DNA from: Hymenobacter crusticola
GTDB taxonomy: Bacteria > Bacteroidota > Bacteroidia > Cytophagales > Hymenobacteraceae
Assembly: GCF_002154225.1 (NCBI RefSeq)
Contig: NZ_MTSE01000004.1
Coordinates: 1 to 64,000 of the forward strand
Length of the DNA stretch: 64,000 nt
Direction of reading: 5' to 3'
Below the pieces are notes generated by a model. It searched no databases and was not told where the DNA came from. It was given only the letters and a program-made list of their open reading frames with translations. The translations under genes were made by a program, and so were the position numbers. This document shows, piece after piece, positions 1 to 8,541 of the stretch. Within the stretch, counting starts at the first letter, position 1, and each line of letters opens with the position of its first letter.

Positions 1-316
1 ACCCCCCGGGGCTGCTCGCGTTTTAGCCCCCCTACCCTTTGGGGACGCGCCATCGGCAGACACCCTAGGGAGATAAGTAGGCCAAATTACAGTAGCTAGT
101 ACAGCTTTGTTTTTGTTGTTTATCTAACTTCTTCTAGCATATAGACTACATGCTTGTTGAGTGAAAGCGAAAAGCTCAAAGTTAGAACAAGCCTTTCGAA
201 ACTGTCATTGAATAGCTATCATAAGAGATCGACGTATTCGAAGAAACATTCTTGTCGATTGTTGCTATTATTTCAAGTTTTGTTGCGTTATAGAACTGCG
301 GCAACAGACCTAAGTA
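1..316. other. Left-edge non-coding leader
   Basis: No complete gene is supported here. The first ~75 bases are GC-rich. Frame 2 is open from base 2 to a TAA at 74-76 (about 24 codons, Pro/Ala-rich), so this could be the last codons of a gene starting outside the window, but that is weak. From about base 85 the composition becomes AT-rich and all frames are broken, as expected for a promoter/leader region of the gene starting at 317. Confidence 0.4.
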
Positions 317-2383
317 ATGAGTATGTCCTTTACGTATCCATGGTTTTTGTACGGATTGTTGGCTTTAGCAATCCCTGTCATCATTCACTTATTTGAATTA
401 CGAAGACCTAAGCGAGTCTTCTTTAGTAATACTAGTTTTATTCAAGAGATAAAGCTAGTGACAGCTCGTCAGCAGAAAATTAAACACTTACTTGTTCTGT
501 TGGCTCGATTGGGGTTTGTCTTATTTTTAGTGTTGATGTTTTGTCAACCCTTTTTACCCGCTCCACAACAGAGTAGGAGCAAAGACATAGTTAAGGTTTT
601 AGTAGATACTTCGCCTAGCATGCAAGTGCAGGCAAAAGAAGAGCAGACAGCTTTTGATAAGGCTGTAGAAGAGGCACGGGGTTTAACCTCGGCGTACCCT
701 GCCTCCACATACTTTGAGTTACTTGATAAGCCACATCAAAAATTAACAGGGAAGGCTTACCAAGCTATGGTGGAGCAGCTAGGTGTATCAGGCCATTCTA
801 CATCCCTGATAAAGTCAGCATCTCGTTTGTTTGCTAACGACAGAAAGGAACAAGCACAAGTTTATTTATTCTCTGATTTCCAGAAAAACGATTTTTCTCC
901 GCAGTTACTGGCTACACTAGATACTACACAACAAGTATTTCTAGTACCTACCGCTGATGAAGTAGGGAAGAATGTTTACGTAGATAGCGTCACGTTGGAT
1001 GACGCTTTTGTACGAGCAGACGCTGATATAGTAATTCGTATTCGGCTGCGTAACGGAGGCAACGTCGATGCAAATAACTGTCAGGTAAAGCTATTTATCG
1101 GCGAAAGGCAGGCTGCGGCTTTTCAAGCGTCAGTGAAAGCAGGGAGAAATAGCATCAGTGTAGTGCGCACCCGTTTGCATAGTAGAGAATTACAGAAGTG
1201 CCGAGTAGAAGTAGATGACTTTCCAGTAACATTCGATAATACTTACTACTTCACTCTACAGCCAGCACCAAAGATCAAGATAGAGGAGCTAGCCGCAAAT
1301 AGCGCAGTAACCCAGCAACTATATGCGAACGAGCCTTTATTCGATTATACCTTAAGTAAGCCGTATGGAGTGAATTACAGTACCTTAGGTACTGCCAACC
1401 TGATAGTACTGCAAGAGGTACCGCGCATGGAAGCTACCTTACGCGAAAACCTGCGCCAAGCAGTACAAAAAGGTGCTACGTTGGTTATCGTGCCACCATC
1501 AGAGCTTGCGGCACGACAGTCGTATAACGCTTTCTTCCATGACCTAGGATTGACGCCTATTCAATGGGAGTCTATTCCCACAGGTAAACCGGTGCTCCGA
1601 GATTTAGCTGCACCAAGCTTACAAAATCCATTTTTTAAAGATGTATTTGCCCAGCAGAGTCGACCTACTGTAATGCCTAAGGCAGCGCCAGTATTACGTT
1701 GGTCACGGTCGGGGACAGAAGTGTTGCAAATGCGCGACGGAGAAGGCTACTTAGCAGGCTTCCCAAGCGGAGAAGGAATGGTGTATTTATTTTCAGCCCC
1801 ACTCAGTGGGGGGTACTCGGATTTTGCTAACCAAGCATTATTTGTCCCGGTGATGTATCGCTTAGCTATCCAGAGCTACCGCAATAATCAGCAACCAGCG
1901 TACCGGCTTGATGAACATACTATCGCGTTAACGTTGGAAGGCAAAGGAAGCGGCGCAGAACGTGTTTTCAAGCTCAAAAAAGACAGTTTGACCTTTATTC
2001 CAGCACAACGAGAGAAAGCAGGTGAATTAAGTTTTGATGTACCATCGAGTATGCAAACGCCAGGATTCTACCAACTTTCTCGCAATGGACAGCCTATAAC
2101 TACCCTTGCATTTAACTTCGACAAACGCGAATCAGACCTAGCACACTACTCTACGCAAGAGTTACGCGCGATGATTGGCCCTGATCGGCCTAACGTACGG
2201 GTGTATGACGCGAATGCCGGTGAGTCGGTAGCGGCGCAGTATAAGGCAGAGCGGGTAGGCACACCGCTGTGGCGCTATTGTTTGGGATTGGCATTGGCCT
2301 GTCTGTTGGCAGAAGTGCTACTCTTGCGCTTTGGGAAAAAGCGCGAACCAGCTTTGCGGACGCCTATCGCCACCGCCGCTTAA
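317..2383 (+). CDS. BatA/vWA-domain membrane protein
   Basis: A 688-residue inner-membrane protein of the BatA N-terminal double-transmembrane family. Residues ~9-26 and ~57-79 are hydrophobic and separated by a basic loop with Glu-Leu-Arg-Arg-Pro, which is typical of the family. A von Willebrand-like region follows with VDTSPSM near residues 94-101, matching a DxSxS metal-ion adhesion motif, and then FSDFQ. The middle is periplasmic-looking and residues ~655-672 form a last membrane helix before a short basic tail. Family members occur in Bacteroidota aerotolerance (Bat) clusters or alone; the exact role is unproven. A second ATG lies at 323. Codon use is AT-richer (many TTA, AGT) than in most of the window. 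The DUF4199 genes follow closely on the same strand. Confidence 0.85.
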   Translation: MSMSFTYPWFLYGLLALAIPVIIHLFELRRPKRVFFSNTSFIQEIKLVTARQQKIKHLLVLLARLGFVLFLVLMFCQPFLPAPQQSRSKDIVKVLVDTSPSMQVQAKEEQTAFDKAVEEARGLTSAYPASTYFELLDKPHQKLTGKAYQAMVEQLGVSGHSTSLIKSASRLFANDRKEQAQVYLFSDFQKNDFSPQLLATLDTTQQVFLVPTADEVGKNVYVDSVTLDDAFVRADADIVIRIRLRNGGNVDANNCQVKLFIGERQAAAFQASVKAGRNSISVVRTRLHSRELQKCRVEVDDFPVTFDNTYYFTLQPAPKIKIEELAANSAVTQQLYANEPLFDYTLSKPYGVNYSTLGTANLIVLQEVPRMEATLRENLRQAVQKGATLVIVPPSELAARQSYNAFFHDLGLTPIQWESIPTGKPVLRDLAAPSLQNPFFKDVFAQQSRPTVMPKAAPVLRWSRSGTEVLQMRDGEGYLAGFPSGEGMVYLFSAPLSGGYSDFANQALFVPVMYRLAIQSYRNNQQPAYRLDEHTIALTLEGKGSGAERVFKLKKDSLTFIPAQREKAGELSFDVPSSMQTPGFYQLSRNGQPITTLAFNFDKRESDLAHYSTQELRAMIGPDRPNVRVYDANAGESVAAQYKAERVGTPLWRYCLGLALACLLAEVLLLRFGKKREPALRTPIATAA

Positions 2384-2440
2384 ACCAAGCATCAGCATAG
2401 TTGGCGCAAATCATTTAACTTGCTGCCTCAGTTTAATCAC

Positions 2441-2965
2441 GTGAAATTGACTAATGCTCCCGCGCAGCCTGTGCTTCGAACCGCCTTGTTATTTGGTACT
2501 GTCCTAGGTATTCTGGCTTTGGTCTGGGTGGTACTATTGATGGTAACGGGCAGCAACCCTTATGGCCCGCGCCGCTTAATGACGACTCCACTGGTTCCCT
2601 TCGTTGTTATCGGAAGTCAGTGGTTTGTGCGTCGCTATTACCCAACAGGGCCAGGAATAGGCAAGGCAATTTTGACGGGGCTACTCACGGCGGTATTTGC
2701 TTCAGTTGTTTCGGCGGTTACACTGTACGGTTTTGCTCGTAGCGCTGATCCTAGATTATTGGAACGAAATGCTGAAGAGGCTACGAAAATATTACAGAGC
2801 GCACGCTCTTATTACTTGAAACAGCCAGGAGGGGTAGAGCGGTACAAGTTAGACCAGCAGAATATAGCACGTACGCCACAGGAGCTAGCTCAAGATGAAC
2901 TCAGCAAAAAGCTGATCCTCGGATTGCTGTTTGCTATACCTGGTGGAATTTTTCTGCGAAAGTAA
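2441..2965 (+). CDS. DUF4199 family membrane protein
   Basis: A predicted small inner-membrane protein of 174 residues with three or four hydrophobic segments (about residues 13-35, 45-62, 75-96 and the C-terminus) and a soluble loop of ~60 residues before the last segment. This layout and the GLLTAVFASVVSAV stretch fit DUF4199, a Bacteroidota family of unknown function. No ATG opens the frame. GTG at 2441 is my preferred start; TTG at 2420 would add seven residues. It ends 44 bases before a second protein of the same layout, so the two are probably an old tandem duplication and are cotranscribed with the BatA gene. Confidence 0.7.
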   Translation: MKLTNAPAQPVLRTALLFGTVLGILALVWVVLLMVTGSNPYGPRRLMTTPLVPFVVIGSQWFVRRYYPTGPGIGKAILTGLLTAVFASVVSAVTLYGFARSADPRLLERNAEEATKILQSARSYYLKQPGGVERYKLDQQNIARTPQELAQDELSKKLILGLLFAIPGGIFLRK

Positions 2966-3009
2966 CCTTAGTTTAATCTTTGTCTTCACACGATTAACCT
3001 AGTTCACAC

Positions 3010-3552
3010 ATGGAAAATACCGTTACTGCTACTGGTGCTGTCACCCCTACTTCAGTTGCCATCCGCTATGGACTTCTCACGGGGATGGTGTGGCTTATTG
3101 TCGACTTTGTAATGCGAGTCACAGAGCTTTCCTTCAAGTTTTCAGTGTACTTGAGTGCTGCAATAGTCGTTTATATCATTGGAGCCGTTCTAGCACATCG
3201 TTTCTTCAAGCAGAACAACAATGGCTTTATGACCTACAAGCAGGGCCTAGTAATCGTGCTTATCCTTTCCTTGATATCAGGGTTGCTGTCGGGATTGTTC
3301 AACTATATCTATGTCAATTTTATTGATCCTGACTATATCGGTAGGATGCGTACGGATATGGAGGCTTGGTTAAGTTCATTGCCAAACGTAACCGAGGCTC
3401 AAATTGACAAGAGTTTGGAAGACTTGAGCGAAGAAAAGCTAACATCGCCCTTGCAGATTGGGAAGGGTCTGATGAGCAGCGCTATCACTGGTTTTATTAT
3501 AGGGCTAATTGTTACGGCCTTCACGAAGCATAATCGCCCTGAGTTTGAGTAA
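3010..3552 (+). CDS. DUF4199 domain-containing protein
   Basis: A 180-residue membrane protein with an ATG start. Helices lie at about residues 17-37, 44-63, 77-103 and 152-172, with an acidic loop between helices 3 and 4 (ends in EDLSEEKLTSP). The sequence GFMTYKQGL before helix 3 and the four-helix layout are characteristic of DUF4199. Function is unknown. The stop codon overlaps the TTG start proposed for the downstream GT2 transferase, suggesting translational coupling and a role connected with that enzyme or its lipid-linked substrate; this is inference. Confidence 0.85.
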   Translation: MENTVTATGAVTPTSVAIRYGLLTGMVWLIVDFVMRVTELSFKFSVYLSAAIVVYIIGAVLAHRFFKQNNNGFMTYKQGLVIVLILSLISGLLSGLFNYIYVNFIDPDYIGRMRTDMEAWLSSLPNVTEAQIDKSLEDLSEEKLTSPLQIGKGLMSSAITGFIIGLIVTAFTKHNRPEFE

Positions 3553-4531
3553 GCGTTCATCGCAGCATTTTCCCGTTGAGCTTTCTATTGTTATTCCGCT
3601 GCTCAACGAAGCCGAGTCATTACCTGAATTGACGCGCTGGATCAACCGTGTGCTCACGCAACATGGTCTCACCTACGAGATTATTTTGGTAGATGACGGC
3701 AGTACGGATAACTCGTGGGATGTTATAGAGGAGCTAGCCCAGACCGATACACACTTGCGAGGCATTCGCTTCAACCGCAACTATGGCAAGTCAGCGGCGC
3801 TGAATACCGCTTTCGAAGCTGCGACAGGGCGCGTTGTGTGCACAATGGATGCGGACTTGCAGGATTCGCCTGAGGAGTTGCCGGAGCTGTACCGCATGAT
3901 TGTGGAGGACCGCTATGACTTAGTTAGCGGTTGGAAGAAGAAGCGCTACGACCCCCTCAGCAAAACCATCCCAACAAAATTATTCAACGGCGTAACCCGT
4001 TGGATATCGGGGATTAACCTGCACGACTTTAATTGTGGTCTCAAATCCTACGACCAGCGTGTGGTGAAAGGAATAGAGGTATACGGCGAGATGCACCGCT
4101 ACATTCCGGTGATTGCCAAGTGGAACGGCTTTGGTCGCATTGGCGAGAAAGCTGTGCAACATCAGGAGCGCAAGTACGGTGTCACCAAATTTGGCTTAGA
4201 ACGCTTCGTGTATGGCTTCCTAGATTTGCTTTCCATCACATTTGTGAGCCGGTTTCGTCGCCGCCCGATGCACTTTTTCGGCACAATGGGCACCCTATCC
4301 TTCTTGCTAGGTATGTTAATTACGTTGTGGCTGGTAGGAGAGAAGATCTATCTGGCAATGCAAAATCTGCGCGCCCGCGACGTGACGGCGCAGCCACTAT
4401 TCTTTCTGGCGCTGGTGGCGGTCGTTGTTGGAGTCCAACTCTTCTTAGCGGGCTTTTTGGCCGAAATGACGCAACTCAATGGACCCCGCCGCAACCAGTA
4501 TCTAATTCGAGATAAGCTGAATATCAGTTAA
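3545..4531 (+). CDS. GT2 polyisoprenyl-type glycosyltransferase
   Basis: A 328-residue family 2 glycosyltransferase of the DPM1/GtrB-ArnC type, which moves a sugar from a nucleotide donor onto polyisoprenyl phosphate at the membrane. The GT-A domain shows SIVIPLLNEAESLPEL, LVDDGSTD and the metal-binding DMDADLQD. Two C-terminal hydrophobic segments (about residues 250-272 and 285-312) anchor it. The frame is open upstream to TTG 3509, but that start would overlap the previous gene by 44 bases; TTG 3545 overlaps it by 8 and gives the usual family N-terminus. A GT4 transferase follows 80 bases downstream, so surface-polysaccharide or glycolipid synthesis is the likely role. Confidence 0.85.
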   Translation: MSKRSSQHFPVELSIVIPLLNEAESLPELTRWINRVLTQHGLTYEIILVDDGSTDNSWDVIEELAQTDTHLRGIRFNRNYGKSAALNTAFEAATGRVVCTMDADLQDSPEELPELYRMIVEDRYDLVSGWKKKRYDPLSKTIPTKLFNGVTRWISGINLHDFNCGLKSYDQRVVKGIEVYGEMHRYIPVIAKWNGFGRIGEKAVQHQERKYGVTKFGLERFVYGFLDLLSITFVSRFRRRPMHFFGTMGTLSFLLGMLITLWLVGEKIYLAMQNLRARDVTAQPLFFLALVAVVVGVQLFLAGFLAEMTQLNGPRRNQYLIRDKLNIS

Positions 4532-4611
4532 CAGTTGGCATCTATCAATTTTTATTGATCTTTTAGCCTCGCTAGGGCAAAAATAGCGAGCTATTAACTG
4601 GTAACTATTGA

Positions 4612-5739
4612 ATGAAAAAGGTTGTCATCATTGGGCCGGCTTATCCGTTGCGGGGCGGTTTAGCTACCTACAACGAACGATTGGCGCGGGCTTTCCGCGA
4701 AGCCGGTGATGAAGTGCGCATTATTACCTTCAGCCTACAATACCCTAACTTTCTATTTCCGGGGCAAACGCAGTTTAGCACGGAGCCTGGCCCAACTGAC
4801 CTCGACATAGAAGTTAGCATCAACTCCGTAAATCCGCTAACCTGGTGGAGCGTCGGAGAGAAGCTGCGCCGTGAAAAACCAGACTTGGTGGTGTTTCGCT
4901 TTTGGCTGCCCCTCATGGGGCCTGCCTTGGGCAGCATTGCCCGTCGGGTTCGACGTAATGGGCACACGCGCGTAGTGGCCATTACCGATAATGTAATTCC
5001 GCACGAAAAACGGCCCGGCGACCGGCCTTTTACCCGTTACTTCCTAGCAGCTTGCCATGGCTTCGTGACGATGTCGCGGGCAGTGCTGGCCGATTTGCGC
5101 CGTTTGCGCTTTAAACAACCTGCGCGCTATCAACCCCACCCGCTCTACGACAACTTTGGCCCGCTCAAACCCAAGGCTGTGGCCTTGCACGCTTTAAACC
5201 TAGATCCAGCCTTTAGGTACCTACTCTTTTTCGGGTTCATCCGGGCGTATAAAGGGTTAGATATTCTGCTGGAGGCTTTTGCAGATGAGCGGTTAGCAAA
5301 ATTGCCCGTGAAGCTCATCATTGCCGGCGAGTATTATGAAGATGCGGCGCCTTATGAAGCCCTCATACAGAAGTACAACCTGGAAAATCGGCTGGTGCGA
5401 GCCACCGACTTTATCCCGAATGAGCAAGTAGCGGACTATTTCTGCGCGGCCGATATGGTAGTGCAACCTTACAAAAACGCAACGCAAAGCGGCGTTTCGC
5501 AGATTGCCTATCACTTTGAGCGCCCCATGCTCGTGACTGATGTGGGCGGCTTGGCCGAGCTAATTCCGGCGGGTGAAGTAGGCTACGTCACCAAAGCACA
5601 GCCAAAAGCCATTGCCGATGCCTTAGTCGATTTCTACGAAAACGAACGAGAAGCAGAGTTTGCTGCCGGCGTATGGGCGCGTAAAAAGCAGTTTTCTTGG
5701 GCCGAAATGGTGGCAGCCTTAAAAGCAGTAGCCGAATAA
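4612..5739 (+). CDS. GT4 family glycosyltransferase
   Basis: A 375-residue cytosolic glycosyltransferase of the GT-B fold, GT4 family. The N-terminal half has the glycine-rich acceptor-side loop GPAYPLRGGLATYN; the C-terminal half has FFGFIRAYKGLDILLEAF, a central strand LIIAGEYYE, and the donor-binding region AADMVVQPYKNATQSGVSQIAY with a conserved Glu in YHFERP. Acceptor and sugar cannot be read from sequence. It probably acts with the GT2 enzyme upstream. The gene ends just before a strong palindrome that also ends the convergent GT9 gene. Confidence 0.88.
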   Translation: MKKVVIIGPAYPLRGGLATYNERLARAFREAGDEVRIITFSLQYPNFLFPGQTQFSTEPGPTDLDIEVSINSVNPLTWWSVGEKLRREKPDLVVFRFWLPLMGPALGSIARRVRRNGHTRVVAITDNVIPHEKRPGDRPFTRYFLAACHGFVTMSRAVLADLRRLRFKQPARYQPHPLYDNFGPLKPKAVALHALNLDPAFRYLLFFGFIRAYKGLDILLEAFADERLAKLPVKLIIAGEYYEDAAPYEALIQKYNLENRLVRATDFIPNEQVADYFCAADMVVQPYKNATQSGVSQIAYHFERPMLVTDVGGLAELIPAGEVGYVTKAQPKAIADALVDFYENEREAEFAAGVWARKKQFSWAEMVAALKAVAE

Positions 5740-5744
5740 AAAAA

Positions 5745-5787
5745 CCTAGGTTCTGGTGGTGCGTACTACGCGCAGCCAGAACCTAGG
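5745..5787. terminator. Bidirectional hairpin terminator
   Basis: Perfect 12-bp arms at 5745-5756 and 5776-5787 (CCTAGGTTCTGG and its complement), preceded by an A-run on the plus strand. It lies between the ends of two convergent genes. The arms carry CCTAGG, the over-represented hexamer of this window. Confidence 0.75.
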
Positions 5788-5812
5788 CTCGTTGGTGGAG
5801 CAAGCAAAGTGG

Positions 5813-6910
5813 CTATGCGTTTACGCTAGCTTGAACTGCACGGAAGACTTTATCAGCCGGTAAATCTTCCATGCAACTGGTACCTAGCTTACAAGTACCG
5901 CGGTAAAAGCACACGCATTGCCGATCAGGCTGCACGATCTGACCGCGGCCGTAGAGGTCAAATTCGTAGGCGTTGAAGATGTTGTTCATCAGCACCGTTG
6001 GCTTCTGTAGAGCAATACTGATGTGCATGGCCATGGTCACCTGCGTTACGATGACATCCATTTGGTAGAGCAAATTGATGAATTGCTCTAAGGGAAAATG
6101 CCCTAAGTAAGTGGCACCGGTAGCGGCGTTCAGGCGTAGATTGCGCTCGTCTTCGGCCGCCCCGCCGAGCAGCACGGGCGCATACCCGGCTTGCTGAAGT
6201 TGCTCAATCAACGAAATCCACTTTTCATCAGACCACAGGCGGGTTGTCCACCGGTCGCCACAGCCGGTGTTCAGGCCCACGCGCGGCTTACCGATGGGCA
6301 GTGCATTCCAGCTATAACCTTTGTCTTGGTGGGTATCGAACACGTATTCTTCGCCCTGGAATTCGTAGCCACAGAGCTCAAAGATTTCCTGAGGATAGGG
6401 TTTTTGGTTCTGTAGGCTCAACTGATCGAAAACCCCCGTCAGAAACTTGTGATTCGCTAAGTCGTTCCCAGGCCAGGCTACGCCATATTCTGGATGCAGC
6501 GTATAGCCAAACTTCTGCTTGGCCCGGATGGTGTCGTGCAGGGCACAAGCTTCCTTGTCCTTGTCGAGGTTGAAGAGCAAGTCGAACTCGCGGGCTTGCA
6601 AATGCAAGGTGGAAGCTAGGTCTAGCTTCAGAATTTCATCGACAGCGTCGGCCGGCAGGATAGCGGGTGTAAGCGTGAGCCAAGTAATTTTTGCCGCCGG
6701 ATATTCTCGGCGCAAACGACGTAGCAAAGGAGTTGTGCGGATAACGTCGCCGATGGCCCCTAGCTTAATAAGAAGAATGCGCTCCTGAACGGGAGCATAT
6801 ACCGGACAATCGGCGCATAAATAGCCATTTTCCTTATTAGGGCGGCACGGAATATCACCGCGAAAATGGCGGCAGTCGGGATGGACAAGGATGCCGTTGA
6901 GCTCAGGCAT
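5813..6910 (-). CDS. GT9 family glycosyltransferase, Cys-rich termini
   Basis: A 365-residue GT-B glycosyltransferase of family 9 (ADP-heptose:LPS heptosyltransferase type). The core begins with RILLIKLGAIGDVIRTTPLL, the signature of the family, and the C-terminal half has LNTGCGDRWTTRLW and PVLLGGAAEDERN. Unlike classical WaaC/WaaF it carries about 38 extra N-terminal residues with four cysteines (DCRHF, IPC, LCADCP) and a C-terminal cysteine cluster (QCVCFYRGTCKLGTSC). Such caps suggest a metal site or disulfide-linked cap; the subfamily occurs in Bacteroidota. The likely role is LPS or other envelope glycan assembly. It stands alone on the minus strand between the GT4 gene and purB. Confidence 0.85.
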   Translation of the reverse strand: MPELNGILVHPDCRHFRGDIPCRPNKENGYLCADCPVYAPVQERILLIKLGAIGDVIRTTPLLRRLRREYPAAKITWLTLTPAILPADAVDEILKLDLASTLHLQAREFDLLFNLDKDKEACALHDTIRAKQKFGYTLHPEYGVAWPGNDLANHKFLTGVFDQLSLQNQKPYPQEIFELCGYEFQGEEYVFDTHQDKGYSWNALPIGKPRVGLNTGCGDRWTTRLWSDEKWISLIEQLQQAGYAPVLLGGAAEDERNLRLNAATGATYLGHFPLEQFINLLYQMDVIVTQVTMAMHISIALQKPTVLMNNIFNAYEFDLYGRGQIVQPDRQCVCFYRGTCKLGTSCMEDLPADKVFRAVQASVNA

Positions 6911-6966
6911 GGAAGTTCTTAGAAACAGCGTTAAAGCGAAGATAAGGAAGCCGGAGCCCGACTAGC

Positions 6967-6990
6967 GCTTGCCGCTAAGCAGCGGCAAGC
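6967..6990. terminator. Hairpin downstream of purB
   Basis: Perfect 10-bp arms (GCTTGCCGCT at 6967-6976 and its complement at 6981-6990) with a 4-base loop. There is no clear T-run, so this is a plausible but unproven terminator for purB on the minus strand. Confidence 0.45.
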
Positions 6991-7028
6991 AAGCAGCCTT
7001 GCCCGTAGGTAGACCCAAAGCTAGGGGC

Positions 7029-8384
7029 CTAAATACCTAGGTAATTCAGCGGCGAAATAGCGCGCAACTCTGCTTTCACTGCTTCACTCACCTCAAGCGT
7101 TTCCACGAACTCGCGGATGGTTTCGGCTGAGATGGACGTGCCCGTGCGCGTTAGGGCCTTCAACGCGTTGTACGGATCAGGGTAGTTTTCGCGGCGCAGA
7201 ATTGTTTGGATAGCTTCGGCTACGACCGGCCAGTTGGCTTCCAAGTCGCGGCGTAGAGTTTCTTCATCGAGAGCTAGCTTATTCAGGCCACGCTGCAGCG
7301 AAGTCAGGGCGATGAGCGTGTGGCCAAGGGGGACGCCTAGGTTGCGCAGCACCGTCGAGTCAGTGAGGTCGCGCTGGAGGCGGGAGATGGGGAGCTTCGT
7401 GGCTAGGTGCTCCAGCAGCGCATTGGCGACACCTAGGTTGCCTTCCGCATTTTCGAAATCAATGGGGTTGACTTTGTGCGGCATGGCCGACGAACCAACC
7501 TCGCCTGCCTTGATTGTTTGCCGGAAATAACCCATCGAAATATACTGCCACACATCGCGGGCTAGGTCGATGAGAATGGTATTGAGCCGTTTCAATCCGT
7601 CGCAAGTAGCGGCGAGGTGGTCGTAGTGCTCAATCTGCGTGGTGGGGTAGCTGCGGTGTAGCTGGAGAGTGTCGTTTACAAACGTATTGGCAAACGCATG
7701 CCAGTCAATCTGCGGGTAGGCAACGTGGTGGGCATTGAAGTTGCCCGTGGCCCCGCCAAACTTGGCCCCGAAAGGTACCTGCCCCAGTAATTCCACTTGC
7801 GCATCGAGCCGCGCCACAAACACTGCTATTTCTTTGCCCAAGCGCGTAGGGGAAGCAGGTTGCCCGTGCGTGCGGGCAAGCATGGGTACCGCTTGCCACT
7901 CTTCAGCCCGATTAGCGAGCTGGTTGCGGACCTGGGCGTAAGCCGGCAGCAGTACTTGCAGCAGCGCTTCCTTCAGGCTCAGCGGAATAGCTGTATTGTT
8001 GACGTCTTGGGAAGTAAGTCCGAAGTGGATGAACTCCAAGTACTGACCTAGGTCGAGCGCCGTGAACTGGTCACGCAGAAAGTACTCCACCGCTTTCACG
8101 TCGTGATTGGTCACGCGCTCATAGGCTTTCACTGCTTCCGCTTGCTGGGCGCCGAAGGTGTGGTAAATGTTGCGCAACGACGGAAAAAGGTCGGGGTTGA
8201 CGCCCGTCAGCTGCGGCAACGGCAATTGGCAGAGCGCAATAAAGTATTCCACTTCTACCAGCACGCGGTAGCGAATCAGGGCTAGCTCCGAGAAATAAGG
8301 CGCTAGCGGCGCTGTTTGGCGGTGATAACGCCCATCGAGGGGCGAAACGGCGGTGAGAGGTGTCAGAGTTGTGGGGAATGACAT
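7029..8384 (-). CDS. purB: Adenylosuccinate lyase
   Basis: A 451-residue cytosolic enzyme of the fumarase/aspartase superfamily. It cleaves SAICAR to AICAR and adenylosuccinate to AMP in purine synthesis. N-terminal LTAVSPLDGRYH is the hallmark of the long E. coli-type PurB; LTSQDVNNTA and ARTHGQPASPTRLGKE follow, and the flexible signature loop GEVGSSAMPHKVNPIDFEN carries the catalytic serine. The ATG at 8384 gives the usual family start; 15 further codons upstream are open but would run through the promoter. A TACCTTTG box lies 24 bases upstream. It is divergent from the GT51 gene. Confidence 0.95.
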   Translation of the reverse strand: MSFPTTLTPLTAVSPLDGRYHRQTAPLAPYFSELALIRYRVLVEVEYFIALCQLPLPQLTGVNPDLFPSLRNIYHTFGAQQAEAVKAYERVTNHDVKAVEYFLRDQFTALDLGQYLEFIHFGLTSQDVNNTAIPLSLKEALLQVLLPAYAQVRNQLANRAEEWQAVPMLARTHGQPASPTRLGKEIAVFVARLDAQVELLGQVPFGAKFGGATGNFNAHHVAYPQIDWHAFANTFVNDTLQLHRSYPTTQIEHYDHLAATCDGLKRLNTILIDLARDVWQYISMGYFRQTIKAGEVGSSAMPHKVNPIDFENAEGNLGVANALLEHLATKLPISRLQRDLTDSTVLRNLGVPLGHTLIALTSLQRGLNKLALDEETLRRDLEANWPVVAEAIQTILRRENYPDPYNALKALTRTGTSISAETIREFVETLEVSEAVKAELRAISPLNYLGI

Positions 8385-8407
8385 AGCGTTGAAAATGGCC
8401 GACGTGC

Positions 8408-8415
8408 CAAAGGTA
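8408..8415 (-). promoter_or_regulatory. TACCTTTG -7 box for purB
   Basis: On the minus strand the octamer TACCTTTG matches the Bacteroidota -7 consensus TAnnTTTG. It ends 23 bases before the purB ATG (8384). No clear -33 TTG was found at the expected distance. Confidence 0.55.
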
Positions 8416-8460
8416 GCGAAAGCCGTCACGCTTGGCGAAGCGGGTCGTACTGGTTTTCGC

Positions 8461-8468
8461 TACCTTTG
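8461..8468 (+). promoter_or_regulatory. TACCTTTG -7 box for the GT51 gene
   Basis: The octamer TACCTTTG on the plus strand, about 73 bases before the proposed GTG start at 8542. It is divergent from the purB promoter; the two boxes are 45 bases apart. Confidence 0.5.
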
Positions 8469-8541
8469 TGCTCTATGCGGCGTTGGGCCCGATGCTGTCT
8501 TCACCGGACCCGCCCGCAATTCTCTCCCCTTGCTACTACGC

